Part shown: positions 1-11,910 of the stretch, one piece after another
How the letters are laid out: each line of letters opens with the position of its first letter
How positions within the stretch are numbered: the stretch's first letter is position 1
NCBI GenBank assembly: GCA_030549775.1
Contig: CM060171.1
Span: 3,092,001-3,156,000 of the forward strand
Direction: 5' to 3'
Source: Tamarix chinensis
Lineage: Eukaryota; Streptophyta; Magnoliopsida; Caryophyllales; Tamaricaceae
Length of the DNA: 64,000 nt
The notes under the pieces: model-generated
Seen by the model: the letters and a program-made list of their open reading frames with translations, nothing else
Databases searched by the model: none
Told to the model about the DNA's origin: nothing
Translations under genes and position numbers: made by a program

Positions 1-1490
1 TATACCAAATTTTATGTATAAGACCCAAGTAAGACAATGATACAGTTAAAACTTTCAAAAAAAATCTGTAATACCCAATATATCCATGGGTGATTATGTC
101 CAAAAGTTAGAAAATTTTCATTTCAACTTTAAATGCTCCAAAATTCATAGCCTAGCTTTTATACCTTATTATAAATACATTGGCATACTTATATAGATTA
201 AAAACAACCAAAATCACATAAAATAACAAGAGAGGTAAACCACTTGAATGTAAGAATGAACTGACTCTACTTCACATGCATCACGACTCCTCTGAATATT
301 CATCCCATTCCTAGTAGGCATAAGAACATGCAAAAATCACACAAATCATTCTCTCATTAAATTATCATGCTTATAAACATAATATAGAACAATATAAATT
401 TCATAACTTATTTTCCAATATATTATGTCATGCTTATGATTAAAATAAGGCTAATCATATATAAAATAATATATAGTACACCTAGCACAAAATTATATTT
501 CTAAAGGTTGGTTTAGTTATCGTAACTCCTAATCTCCTTAGAAAAGGTAAAATAAAGAATATAGAACCTCTTATCTAAAACACTTGTTTAACTTCAAGAA
601 TGCAAGATAAAAGAGTTAGATAAAATAAGATCAATAAATAGGTAAAATCTAAAAAAAGGAATGGAAATAGAAATATTAGTCTTGAATGTTGAGGCTCTGA
701 AACCACCACCTAAAACCATTGAGTAATGATAGGTAAAGGTTTTGGAGGGTTAATGGAAAATAAAAAAAGGGAGAAAGGAATGATACAAAAAACAAATTTT
801 CTATCAAAAAAATATGCAACAACTATGGCAAATTTGTAGGGGATGGTCAGTAATGCTGATGTGAGAGGAAGCAGAAGAGGGTAGGGCACAATTTATTAGG
901 TAAAAAAGGATCCTATATAAAGTATAACATGAAAGGAACAAAAAATAAGAAAAGGTAAGGGAATCAAGGTAGAGGCATGGTAGCTGATGGAATTAAAAAA
1001 AATAGCTTCGCTGTAGTTGTGTAGGTGGTTCAGAAGTAAATGTCAGGGTAAAATGAAGCTTCAAGGGCATTACTCTATAGAAATAAAATTTTAGAGAGTT
1101 GTAGCACATAGTGAAAATTTAAAAAATAAATAAAAACTAAAGGAAGAGGAAAACCAAAGAGAGAATAAGTTTTTCAAAGTTTTAAAGAAATTAACTTTGT
1201 TTTACTGTTAAAATTTTATGATTTTACGTGAGGTTGAAGTGAGATGCACAATTTATCAAAAATAGGCTAAGATATGATTAAGAGGAGTGTGGAGTGAGTG
1301 TTTCTTTTAACTTTTGATTGCTTGAGTTATAAGATTAGGGGTGTAAGAAAGAAGTTAGGTTATGGTTGAATGTGTAAGAAAAATATTATAAAATCATGAT
1401 TATGGTACTTGGTGCACTTTTTGGTAGGATAAAAGGTAACCAAGTTATAAATCTAATTTTTGTTAGGAGACTAATAAGGATTAAAATAAT
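1..1490 (-). repeat. Probable antisense LTR remnant, no gene
   Basis: I see no coding region here. The sequence is AT-rich and becomes purine-rich between about 640 and 1150. A TGTAATACCC-like start at about 67 and a degenerate match near 240-330 to the reverse complement of the conserved LTR block seen elsewhere in the window suggest an old LTR in minus orientation. It is cut at 1490 by the solo LTR that starts at 1491 and may continue in 11076-11910. The identification is weak because no complete pair of ends or target duplication is visible. Confidence 0.35.
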
Positions 1491-2272
1491 TGTAATACCC
1501 TATTTTTAGAAATTTTAATTATAAATTCATAGTCATATGATTTGTTATAATTATTATTTTAGGAGGTTTCATATTAAAAGTGTTATTATTATTCGTATTA
1601 TTATAACAGTTTTGATGTAAAAATAATCAGGTTAAAAAGTTGATGGAAACCGACTATTTATTTTAATCCTAGTTTATACCCATAAATATTATCCTAATTA
1701 TTTTATTAATAACCTTGACCCTTAACCCAAAATAAATCTCTAACATTTATTCTCGATTATTTTATCCTTTTTGTTTTATTTAAACCTATCCCAAATCGGA
1801 TTATTTTTTGAATAATTTTTTCATCCAATACCCTAATCTACCCAAAATAAATCTAAAATAAAAATATAAAATATATTTTCCTACCCTCACTCTCTCCCTC
1901 TATCAGTTGCAGTCTCTTCCCCCTAAACACTCTCCCTGTTTCCCTCATTTTCTTACTTTTCTCAACCATCACCTCATCTCAGCTCCCTCTACATTTTATA
2001 CATACACATGCATGCTATATACATTCTCCCGCACACCCTTTCTCAAGCCAAAACCCAGCCCCTACATTATATACAAATAGCCTTGCAGCTCCAACCTCTC
2101 AACCCCTTTGCTCATGCACCCAACTCCCAGGTAAATTGTGGTAAATATATTAGAAATAAATATTATGTACATATACCTAGGGCATACCCTGGTAACCAAA
2201 AATACATAGCCAAGACCCTAGGATCTAGGAGAGACAGAGCTCATCCACTAGGGGAAATGTAGACAAGAGGAG

Positions 2273-5200
2273 TTACAAGATTACACTGTTCATGTCAAAA
2301 AATATTGCACTGTAGACATATTTTTGGACTTGAACAATTACACTCTTGGGATCAAACTCTTTAGAATAAAAAATAATTGCATTCCTACATTTCCAAATAT
2401 AGTAAACAATAGTTGCCATCGTGAGTGCCCGAGCCTTCCAAATTAGGTGGTGTCTTCCTTTGTTTCGTCGAATGGTTCTTACCACACTAAGGAGGGTAGT
2501 GGAACCTCTGGAGATTCCCAGCCATGATCGAAGAGGTTGCCATATTAGCTGGATGGCTGGACAAGCAAAAAATAGATGGTCATGGGTTTCCAAAGCTGTT
2601 CGGCAAAAAACACACTCCTTAGGCCCATCAATGAGAAATAAGCAATCTCTGGTATATAGCCTTCGTAGAAGAGAGATCCAGAGTATAAAAGAGTATATGC
2701 TAGTTTTGTTCATCTGCCACACAACATGATGAGGTTTCCAGATTGGTCCTTTGTCTGAAAGAATTCATAGGCTGCCTTAGTGGAGAATTTTGATGCAGTA
2801 ACCCAGAATGCCAGAAGGGTCTTGGCATGATCCATGGAGCTTGCTTTCTGAATCAGAGTCGTAAAAACTTGATGGAGCTTCTTCATGAAGTGATAAGTTG
2901 CCTGCTTCTATATGAAATGGTCAAACTTCTGTGGCAGTAGATAGAAGGAGTGTATCCACTTTGTCTAAAGTGTTTATTTTTCATCCTGTAAGAACCAGAT
3001 ATATCGACAAAGGAAAGCATAATTCCAGGCCAAAATATTTTTTATGCCGAGACCACCTTCCTTTTTTTGAGACAGAGGGTGTCCCAAGCAACTGGAGGGG
3101 ATTTACCTTGCCAGAGGAAACAGTGACAAAGGGAGATAATACGATTGATGACCACTTTAGGAATAGCAAAAATCGATAACCAGAAGCCCAAAATCCCTTG
3201 GACCATGGTATTAATAATTTCCAGCCTTCCAGCATATGATAGAGAGTTTGCCCTCCACAATTTTAGAGGATCACAAATACTGTTGATTAAATCTTCATAA
3301 TCAATAGCCCTGAGCTTGCACGGGTTGAGAGGCACCCCTAGGTAGCGAAAGGGAAAAGATCTCTAAGGCATCTTGGTAATTCTGAGAATTTGCTGTTGAG
3401 TTTGTTCCTTGATACCTGCCAAAAAAATTTGGGATTTCAGAGGGTTAGCATTCAGACCTGAGCACCTACTGAATGTTTCCAACCCCTATAGAAGAAGCCT
3501 AACAGAAAGGATGTCCCCTCGACAGAACAAAATTAGATCATCTGCAAATGCGAGATGAACACGACCCATATTCTTGCATTGGGAGTGATATGAGAACTCC
3601 TTCTTCAAAGTGAGCTGTTTGATTAATCGGCTAAAATACTCCATACAGAGAACAAATAGGTAAGGAGATATTGGATCTCCTTGTCTCAGCCCTCGAGCAC
3701 CCTTGAAATAGCCAAACAGGTTGCCATTAAATTTCAGCGAGAAACTCGTTGTTGTAATGCATTCCATAACCAGAGAAATGAAGGCCAGGGGGAATTTAAA
3801 GGATTTCAAGATTTGCCTAATAAAACCCCAAGAAAGAGAGTCATAAGCCTTGCGGAGGTCCACTTTAATCTTACACTTTGGAGAGGTATGTTTCTTGGAG
3901 TATTCTTTTAGGAGCTCTTGGACTAAAAAATGTTCTCTGTCATAAGATGGTCTTTAACAAAGGCTCCCTATTCTAGGCTGATGATTTTGTCTAGAACTTC
4001 TGCAATTCTACCTGCAAGAATTTTAGCAATTACTTTATATATGGTAGAGCAGCAAGCGATAGGACGGAAGTCCAAGACAAATGCAGCTTGAGGGAATTTA
4101 GGAATTAGGACCAGTGCCGCATGAGTGATCCGTTTAAGTAATTTCTGGTTTCTGAAAAATTCATGAATCGCCTCACAAAAATCAGGTCCAACAATCTCCC
4201 ATGCTTCCTTAGAGAACTTGGCTGAATAACCATCAGGGCCAGGGGCTTTTAAGTCCCCTAAAACAAACAGGGTGGCTCAAATCTCTGCATTAGTAGTTGG
4301 TCTCAGCAACAAGTTTTTTTGTGTTTCTGAAAGAAAAGGTCCTGTAAGGATGATGTTCTCATCCAGAGGAGAGAGGATAGAATCAGTACCCAGTAGGTCC
4401 TTGTAATAATCAAGGAACTCATCCTCCATATCTTGTTCTGATAGAGTAATCGACCCATCCCTTCTTATAAGGCTCAAGATTCTGGCCTTGGCTTACCTCG
4501 CTTTAAGCATGTCGAAGAAATACCTGGAGTTATGATCCATACCAAACAAGAATTTATTCTTGTTGATTTGGGATGTGAAACTTGCAGCAACCTTGCACAA
4601 GAAAATAGTTTTTTTTGAGGTCATTTAAGGTCTCCATTCCCTGTGAGGACTTCTCTGAAAGGATTTGCTCCTGTTCTTTCTTGAGCTGTGATTCTGCATA
4701 ATTAGCTTGAGCCAAGATATGAGACTAATCCAGCTGGTTAAGCAGTTTAAGATTTTTCTTCAGGGCAGATAGCTTGTTACATAAAATAAATTGACTAGAG
4801 TCACAAGGTGAGAAATTCCAAGCCTTACCAACCACATCAGAAAAATTCGGGTGATCACACCACATATTAAAGAATTGGAAGGGTTTTCTCCTCATTAAAC
4901 TTTTCCCAATAGAGATAAAGCAGGGGGTATGATCAGAAGAACTACCAGGGCTGGAGAAGATAACCGATACATTCAAATTTTGTGCAAACCCTTCTGCATT
5001 CATGAGCACACGATCCAGTTTACTTTTCACTTTGTATCCTGCAAACGTATAAAAACATCCCATGGAAGGGATATCCGAGAGCTGTGCAGCAATACAACAG
5101 GCTTTAAAGTCAGCTGTCTCATAATCAGTGACACGTCTCACACCTTTTCTGTCCAAAGAGTTGAGGGGGCAGTTAAAATCTCCCCCAACCATCCATGGAC

Positions 5201-5597
5201 CCTTCATATTTCTAGCCAGCTACAACAAGGTGTCCCAAAGCTCTTTCCTGTCTTTGATGTTATGTAAGCCATAGATCACAGAGAGAGTGATAGAAAAACC
5301 AGATTTAATATCAGTAGCCATCCCAGTGAAAGTTTGTGGTGTTACCTCGAGGAGCTGGAACTTAATTTCATCAGGTTTCCATTGAATGACAATCTGACCA
5401 TTAGGATGGTTTGTAAGGTTGTCATGGTGAAACCAGCCTCTGAAATATTTTTCCTTCATGTGCTAAAATTTCTGAACATTAAGTTTTGATTCCAGGATGC
5501 CAGCAAACGAACAAGAATTGTCTCTACAAATTTTTTTCAGAGCTTTTTGTTTCAAGGGAGACCCCACTCCCCTTACATTCCAAATAAGAAACTTCAT
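2273..5597 (-). pseudogene. LINE ORF2 (endonuclease / reverse transcriptase), broken
   Basis: ORF2 encodes the enzymes for target-primed reverse transcription. The start ATG is at 5595-5597 (MKFLIWNVRG, the usual opening of plant LINE ORF2). The apurinic-like endonuclease is spread over 5597-4725, with GDFNCPL and SSDHTPCF motifs. The reverse transcriptase is visible at 3863-3486, with DLRKAYDSL, GLRQGDPISPYLF and the catalytic FADDL. A zinc-binding RVT domain (CVFCRTALETHDHLFFACP) is at 2722-2500. Stops or frameshifts separate these blocks near 5460, 5210, 4480, 3480 and 2730, so no full protein can be made. About 1.1 kb per domain agrees with a full-length ancestor. Confidence 0.9.
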
Positions 5598-7359
5598 GAG
5601 ACCTTTACAAGTCTCGAAGTTTTCCTGAATTGATGCCCTTTTTTTACCTGCTTGAAGGTTGGAGTTATCTTCTTTCTTTTTGCTGCTTTGGAAACGACTT
5701 GCTGCCAACCTTCCACATCCACTTTGTTCTGCATATCAACCTGTTCAGGAGGACACAACACAGTAGCACCAGATTTGAAGGGTTGTTTATGGAGAAGGGG
5801 GGCACTGGATGGCAAGATTTGGTCTGAATCAGGCTCGAGACCTTTCCCCTTATCACCAACAGAAGCACACAGCTGCGAATCAGGTACAGACTCCTCAGGT
5901 GGGGCCTGTAGAGATTTCTTTCGAGGTATGTTACTATTGCAATAAGTCACAACAACATTTGTTCCCAGGTCTGAGGCATGACTGATTCTGCCCCTTTGGC
6001 CCTTTCGAACTGTTTTACCATCCTCTAATCCAGCAAGATCACTGGGAGAATGAAGAGGTTCACTGGATGAAATATGTGTGAATCCAGGACCTCAAGAGAC
6101 ATGATTAATAATTCCATCACTTTGGGGTTTTTGATGGGTCTTGCAAGCAGCTTCTAAGTGTCCCAGAGTTCCACAACTATCACAGACCAGGGGAGATCCT
6201 CATATTCAATTATTTGAGTGTACTCCTCCTCCTCAGTTCTGACTGAAATAGTAGAAGGGAGCCTCTCCTTAGCATCAATTTCAACCATCACTCGCCCATA
6301 TTCGATTTTAGATCTTTGAAAGGTAAAATCATCAATCAGAATTGGTTTACCAATGAAGGATGCAATCTCACTAATTGCACCAAGATTCCACATTTCCATG
6401 GGGAGATTCTCTAATCGAACCCAGACAGGGATCTTAGTTATTTCTTCTTTTCCAAAGGAGAACAGTTTTGGGATTTCTTTCAACACAAATGCTTTTCCCC
6501 TGATGATGTAAGGGCCCCCTGCCATTGCTCGATTTTTCTCAAATTCATCGTCAAAATTTAGAATTATCCAACCATAACTGTGCATTATATATTTGAAGGA
6601 TTGTCGAATTACATGTCTTGCCACCCCCATGAGATACTTATCAGCTTTAATTCCCACAAAACATCCTAATAGGCATGCACCCCACGATTCTTCTATAGGA
6701 TTAATATTCTTCTTAGAGACACACACAACATCACCTTTCGGTGGAAAAAATTCGCATTTTTTTGATGAAATATCTGGAAATAAGTCAGCAAAAGTTTTTT
6801 TCTTGGAGGGGGATACCTGGGTTGCAGCTTCCAGGTCTCGATTATGCTCACTTGTTGGAAATAGGGGCTCAGCATTGATTTTTCCAGGCCTGTGATTCTC
6901 CAATTGCATTTCGTCCTCAGAATCTGATAGAAGTGATGGCATTGACGGATCTGGAATCCTTTCCTTCTGACTATGCAACCCTTCATTCGAATTAGTGTCC
7001 ATTCGAACATGACTGTATCGTTCTGCCCTAGTTTTCGATTGAAGCTTCGATTGAGGGCTACTAGTAGAAATTTGCTTCTCCAGTGGGCATAAATCTTCCT
7101 TAAGGGAAACTTGAATTCAAACCCCAGCCGAATTCGGGTTCAAATTTTGAATAGCCCCATCATTGTCCGTTAGGGCATCCTTTTGGGATTTCGATTCCAG
7201 GACAGGAGAAAATTCCGATGAAGAGATATTAGATGCTGATGAACTCAAAGCAATTGAAGAAGATTCACATGGATTTATACCTTTCTTTGGACTAGGCAGA
7301 GCACAAATCATGGTTTTGCTTTGTGTTCAACCTCGGGGAGCTTTCTTTTTGTTTCCCAT
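5594..7359 (-). pseudogene. LINE ORF1 (nucleic-acid-binding protein), broken
   Basis: ORF1 of plant L1-like elements makes an RNA-binding protein that coats the element transcript. The likely start is the ATG at 7357-7359 (MGNKKKAPRG), but codon 11 is TGA. The stretch translated from 7002 to 6154 resembles DUF4283, with W-ACLLGCFVG and IPVWVRLENLPMEMW-type motifs. A CX2CX4HX4C zinc knuckle (CDSCGTLGHLEAAC) lies at about 6184-6143, out of frame with the preceding domain because about one base is missing in the C run near 6192. The C-terminal part (5950-5594) has the basic GWQQVV motif common in this family. The ORF1 stop overlaps the ORF2 start as ATGA at 5594-5597. Domains are recognised by eye; the pseudogene status is clear. 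Confidence 0.82.
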
Positions 7360-7564
7360 ATTCCATAAAACACCACACGCCGCACAGAGCAGGAACCAAG
7401 TCACAGAGATGAGTTCAAACTTGGAGAGAGAGGAGAGGAGAGGAGTTTAGAGGAGAGGTCCGATAGATCAATGGAATCTCATTCTTGCTCAATCTCCATG
7501 GAAGGGAGCACGGGCACAAGGGGGAGAGACAAACCGGACCTTTGTAAGGTCTCATGCACCCAAC

Positions 7565-9730
7565 CCCTTCCCCCTCTATTTTGTTCGATCGTCCAACAAC
7601 ACCCCAACCTTTGAACCACCGTAGCATCTCCACCCCAGCTACGATAGCACCACCCCATCACCACCAACCCCACCTTTCTCCTCTCTTTCTCCCCATCCTT
7701 GTCCAAAAATAGCCACCGAGCATTCCAACAATCTTCCAGTAGCCCCGACCTCACGTAGCACCCAGCCCATTGCACCATCACACAACACCACCACCAAACC
7801 AACTGATCACAACCCCGCAACACCACTACTCTAACCATCCACCATCGCCACCTTGCAGCACCTAAACGCATCACCAGCACCACAATCTACTAGTACCACC
7901 CGACCAAAGCCTCACCACCCCACACGTACAACACCCAACCTCCCAGCCCATTGTAGCCTCGTTGCCTAGTAGTTGCAGCTCCAGTCCTCCACCACTTCGC
8001 AACTTCCCAATCCAACCCACCACACACCACCCTTCGCAGCACCCAACGGCCTCCACCCCGTCACCACCAGCCTTCAGCACAACACCCAGCCCAACCATCA
8101 CCACTAGCTCCGCCAACCACCACCATTGCCACCTAGCAGCTCTGAGCATTCTACGCATGCATAGGTCACGCTGCTATGCAGCGTGAGTTGTGTATGTTGT
8201 GTTAAAAAATATTGGTACCCATATTAAATATAAAGGCATTTTTATATTTTAAAAAAATAAATATTTTATATTATAATTATTATCTAATATATATTAATTT
8301 GGTAATTATGGTATTATTTTTAGGTACGAAAGTTGATTAGTAGAACCTAATATTTTTTAGTGGATATTGTTAATTTTATATTTTTACTGGAATTCAGGTA
8401 ACCATTATACCCTACTAAAATGATAAAAATTACATGATAGTACATAAGGATTTTTGGTGTATGAAATATTTTAAGCATGATTTATTTCAATATAATTATG
8501 TGTTAAATATTATTATCATAAAAAGAATAAAACGAACATGTTATCTAATGTAAAATATTTCTGGTACGAAAGCATGATTAAAATGATTCTAATGAAGGAA
8601 AAATATTTTGTATCATAATTATGTATAAAATAATAGGTTGAGCATGCTTAGATATAATTGTGGAATAATTATTATGGATGTGTGCCCTAGGGGTAATTTA
8701 GTCATTTTTGTGTATTATGATATTCATCTTAAAAATTATGTCTAATATCTGTTGTTGATTATGCGATCATGTGTTTTGTACGTTTTAAAAGTGTATGATA
8801 GGGTTTGTATGTAGAAACCTATGTAAGGGCAAAATGGTCATTTGACATAGCTAATAGTTTAAATTTCATAATAAGTAATTAGATTATTTTGTTTTAGCCT
8901 TTTCACAATAAATTAATAAATCAAATATATTTAGTATTTAAATGGATGATAATCTAAATAATAATTGGTTTCAGGGGCATTTTGGTCATTTCGACCGAAT
9001 GTACCCAAACGTAAATAATTGGATATAGGACGACCTTAAACTTTTAGTAGGTTGACATTAGTGTTGAATTTGACCTTATTTTGGACCGTTGACCTTAGGG
9101 TTGGCTTGAATCATTGGAAATAAAAGAAAAATGAAAAAGTATGGAAATAAGAATAAATGTGCAATGTGTGTTATCTGTGATTACCTTATAAAAATGCCAA
9201 TACGTAAAGCGGAAGACCTCGAGTTTGGGAATGGTTTCTCTCTAGGGGTAGCTACCCTAGAGACGAGGTAGGAGTCCTTGATTTTTTTGGGTTTCTGGTA
9301 TGCCAGTTGTGCCCAAATAAGGCCCTAGTCCACTCTATAGGTGACCTACATGCCTTATAGGGGGTATCGATACTTAAGGATTAGGTGTTCGAGGTGAGGA
9401 GGATACGGTGTGCCTCATGCATTAGTATGACCAGAGTTATGTTAGGCCTCTGGGTTGGATGGTTGGAGGGTATCGTGATGCCTTATGCATCGATATAATC
9501 GGTGTACTTTTATGTCTCTTGATTATTATTATATCCCCCTCGAGTAAATAAAAAATAAAAATGATATGATTTGATTGAAATGATTATTATTGGATATTGA
9601 ATTGGTTTGGTAGTAGTCGTTGTGCCTACTTGTAGTTTCGATAGTAGCTGTTGTTCGTACCTGTAGTTTTGGGTAGCAGCCTTTGTGCCTACCTGTGGTT
9701 TCATTAATAGCCTTTGTGGCTACCTACATT
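7565..9730 (+). repeat. Interior of solo LTR, no gene
   Basis: From 7565 to about 8190 the plus strand is rich in C and in CCA/ACC triplets, matching the low-complexity part of the chromovirus LTR near 12.5 kb. Long open frames on either strand here have biased W/G/V or P/S/T composition and no recognisable domain. From 8200 the sequence is AT-rich. At about 9200-9500 it holds a block with GGAAGACCTCGAGTTTGGG-like sequence that recurs near 45.13 kb and 47.17 kb. Confidence 0.7.
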
Positions 9731-9734
9731 GGTA

Positions 9735-10112
9735 TTATTTCTGTAAGTATACTTGTGACATTATTTATTTGGTTGTTATACGGTATCTGTAAGTATACAT
9801 GTGATGTTATGGATTTTATCATACTATACCTATAAGTATACCTTTGGTGTTATGCATTTTATTATACTTGTAAGTATACCTATGAGGTTATGGATTTTAT
9901 TATACTATACCTATAAGTATACTTGTGACGTTATATATTTGGTTATTATATAGCACCTATAAGTATACCTGTGATGTTATGAATTTTATCATACAGTACC
10001 TGTAAGTATACCTATGACGTTCTGTATTTGGTTATTATGCTATACTTGTAAGTATACCTGTGATGTTATGTATTTTATTATACTATACCTGTAAGTATAT
10101 CTATAATGTTAG
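9735..10112 (+). repeat. Minisatellite, about 38-48-bp units
   Basis: About nine imperfect tandem units share the core GTAAGTATACC followed by TGTGATGTTAT. Cores begin near 9742, 9789, 9831, 9870, 9912, 9959, 10007, 10048 and 10090, so spacing alternates between about 38 and 48 bases. The core contains TATACTTATA-type palindromic sequence. The array lies within the 3' half of the solo LTR. Confidence 0.8.
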
Positions 10113-11075
10113 GGATCTAAGTATATTATTCCTGTGATATATGTAATTGGTTGGGATTGATGCTGAGATATGAACTATGCTGTAAAGATTATAATTGTGG
10201 TGTAGAGTTGGGTTTTAATTATTACTTTAGAGAGAATCTTGGGATGCCTAGTTGATAAGTGTTATTATATTCTAAATGAGCACGCATGAGCATATGTAGT
10301 TTACTGACTATTGCTAACCTATTATGGTTATTATGTTGGATCATCTCATGTATATCTGAATGTTTATATCATGTATTGTCATGATGCCTTATAGTTATTG
10401 TGATAGGGTTTTCTTCTAATCATACTTCAGATAGTATCTCTAGGTTATCCTTTTGGTAAGTTCAGTTGTTTCAAATAAATGAATATGAGTGGTACGTGAC
10501 CTCGATGGAGTTTGATTATCAAAATGATTATTATATTTCAATCCTCGTATGTGTACATATATGTCTCATACTATGTTAGTAGTATGCCTTGCATGTGTTT
10601 TATGCTATTTTATCATATTAGTCTGGTATAATGAATTGCTTAGTGTCGTAGTACTAAATGGTTCATTTTTATGGGCCCCTATTTATTCAATGGGCAGTGG
10701 ACTTTGTAGGTCAGCTTCTGAGTCCAGTTGAAATTTGTCAGTTGGTTTGAGAGTGTAGGAATATCTAGTGTCTCTTTTGTTATCTGGTCTCCGATTTTTT
10801 TTGGACTTTCATATCCTCCTGAAATTTCTCTCTTGAGTTTTGGTAGACTGTTGACATTGCTTTTAACTAGTACCGTACTCATCTATTGTTCTCTGTATTC
10901 TAACTTTTGTAATCATGTTATTTAAGTAACTAATGTTTTAGCCTTAGCACTTAGTATAAGAATGGTAGAGGATGCCAGACTTATAATGAGTATGGTGGTA
11001 ACACCCATTATATTTTAATTAACGCTTCTGCAAAACAAAAATTTTTAGTAGTAAAAATGAGGGTGTTACAATAAT

Positions 11076-11910
11076 GGTCAGAGGATATGTAAAATTTATT
11101 TTGATTAATTAAACCGGAAGAAAACCCAATAATAGGCTCTTGTTGGAAATAATATCAATTCTAAAAGTCATAAAAAATTTACAAAAATGCGAGGAATAAC
11201 TTTAGAAACTCAAATAAATAAAATTATTGGGCATATGAGTTGGTTTACATATCAACGGATGGAAAATGAGCAAAAGGGGAAAAACAAATAAGTCATGGAA
11301 AAACCTTTCTATGCAAATGTATAAAATGAATGAAGAGGGGTTTGAACTACCATTTATTGATGCAGAATAATTTTAGAAATCCAAATATATATAAAAATTT
11401 GGCCTTAGAACTCATTTTATTACCAATGGATTAAAAATGGAAAAAATAGCTAAAATCTTCTAACCTCATAAACATATTTTTCCACGATATTTAAAGATTT
11501 AGAAGGAAAATGTGAAACATGAATGAATAGAATGGAAAAATGAACTCAAAAATGTTTTTAGGTCACTTAAAATTTTTTGAACAGATTGAAAAGAATGAAA
11601 ATATAGGAATCAGAAGAATCACAATAAAATATATTTCTTACAGATGAAAGAAATGATTGACAAAACATTTAAAATTTACATGAACGAAATGGAATTTGAT
11701 AATAGAATATGTGTATATATATATAATGTGATACTATCCCAATCACGTATAATAGATAGGGTTTATGAGAATGGGGTATTAAACTCTAAGCCTTGGTTTA
11801 AACCTTATTGAATATCCATTTATAACCTATAATCTTTTGATTAATTATCTTCTATAAAACTCCCAAGTTTGATTCTTATAGTGGGATTCAAGCTCTTCAT
11901 TTATTGATTC
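11076..11910. other. AT-rich intergenic or old repeat, no gene seen
   Basis: This stretch between the solo LTR and the chromovirus has no supportable ORF. Its purine-rich plus strand resembles 600-1480, so it may be the continuation of the element into which the 1491-11070 LTR inserted. The link is compositional only. Confidence 0.4.

Larger units (their letters stand above)
2125..7550 (-). mobile_element. Degenerate L1-type LINE
   Basis: A non-LTR retrotransposon of about 5.4 kb on the minus strand. The exact 14-bp repeat CTCATGCACCCAAC at 2111-2124 and 7551-7564 is the target-site duplication, and the LTR sequence reads through once one copy is removed. Element-sense order is 5' UTR, ORF1 (DUF4283-like domain and zinc knuckle), then ORF2 (endonuclease, reverse transcriptase, zinc-binding RVT domain). 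Many stops and frameshifts make it non-functional. No poly(A) tract (plus-strand poly-T) is visible at the 2125 end, which is unusual for a LINE with a clear target duplication. Confidence 0.9.
1491..11070 (+). repeat. Solo LTR of a large Ty3/gypsy element, interrupted by a LINE
   Basis: The block starts TGTAATACCC and ends GGGTGTTACA. It is flanked by an exact 5-bp direct repeat ATAAT at 1486-1490 and 11071-11075. No gag-pol or second LTR lies between these ends, so it reads as a solo LTR left by LTR-LTR recombination. Removing the LINE (2125-7550) and one copy of its target repeat leaves about 4.14 kb, close to the two solo LTRs at 55-63 kb. Inside are a CT- and CCA-rich 5' part, a block near 9200-9500 that recurs at 45.1 and 47.2 kb, and a minisatellite at 9735-10112. 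Confidence 0.85.

Noticed and set aside
2008..2262. 84-codon frame on the plus strand
   Set aside because: It crosses the LTR/LINE junction at 2125, so it cannot be an ancestral gene.
7479..8158. Overlapping 134- and 95-codon frames rich in W, V and G
   Set aside because: They are the reverse strand of CCA/ACC-rich LTR sequence; the composition follows from the triplet bias.
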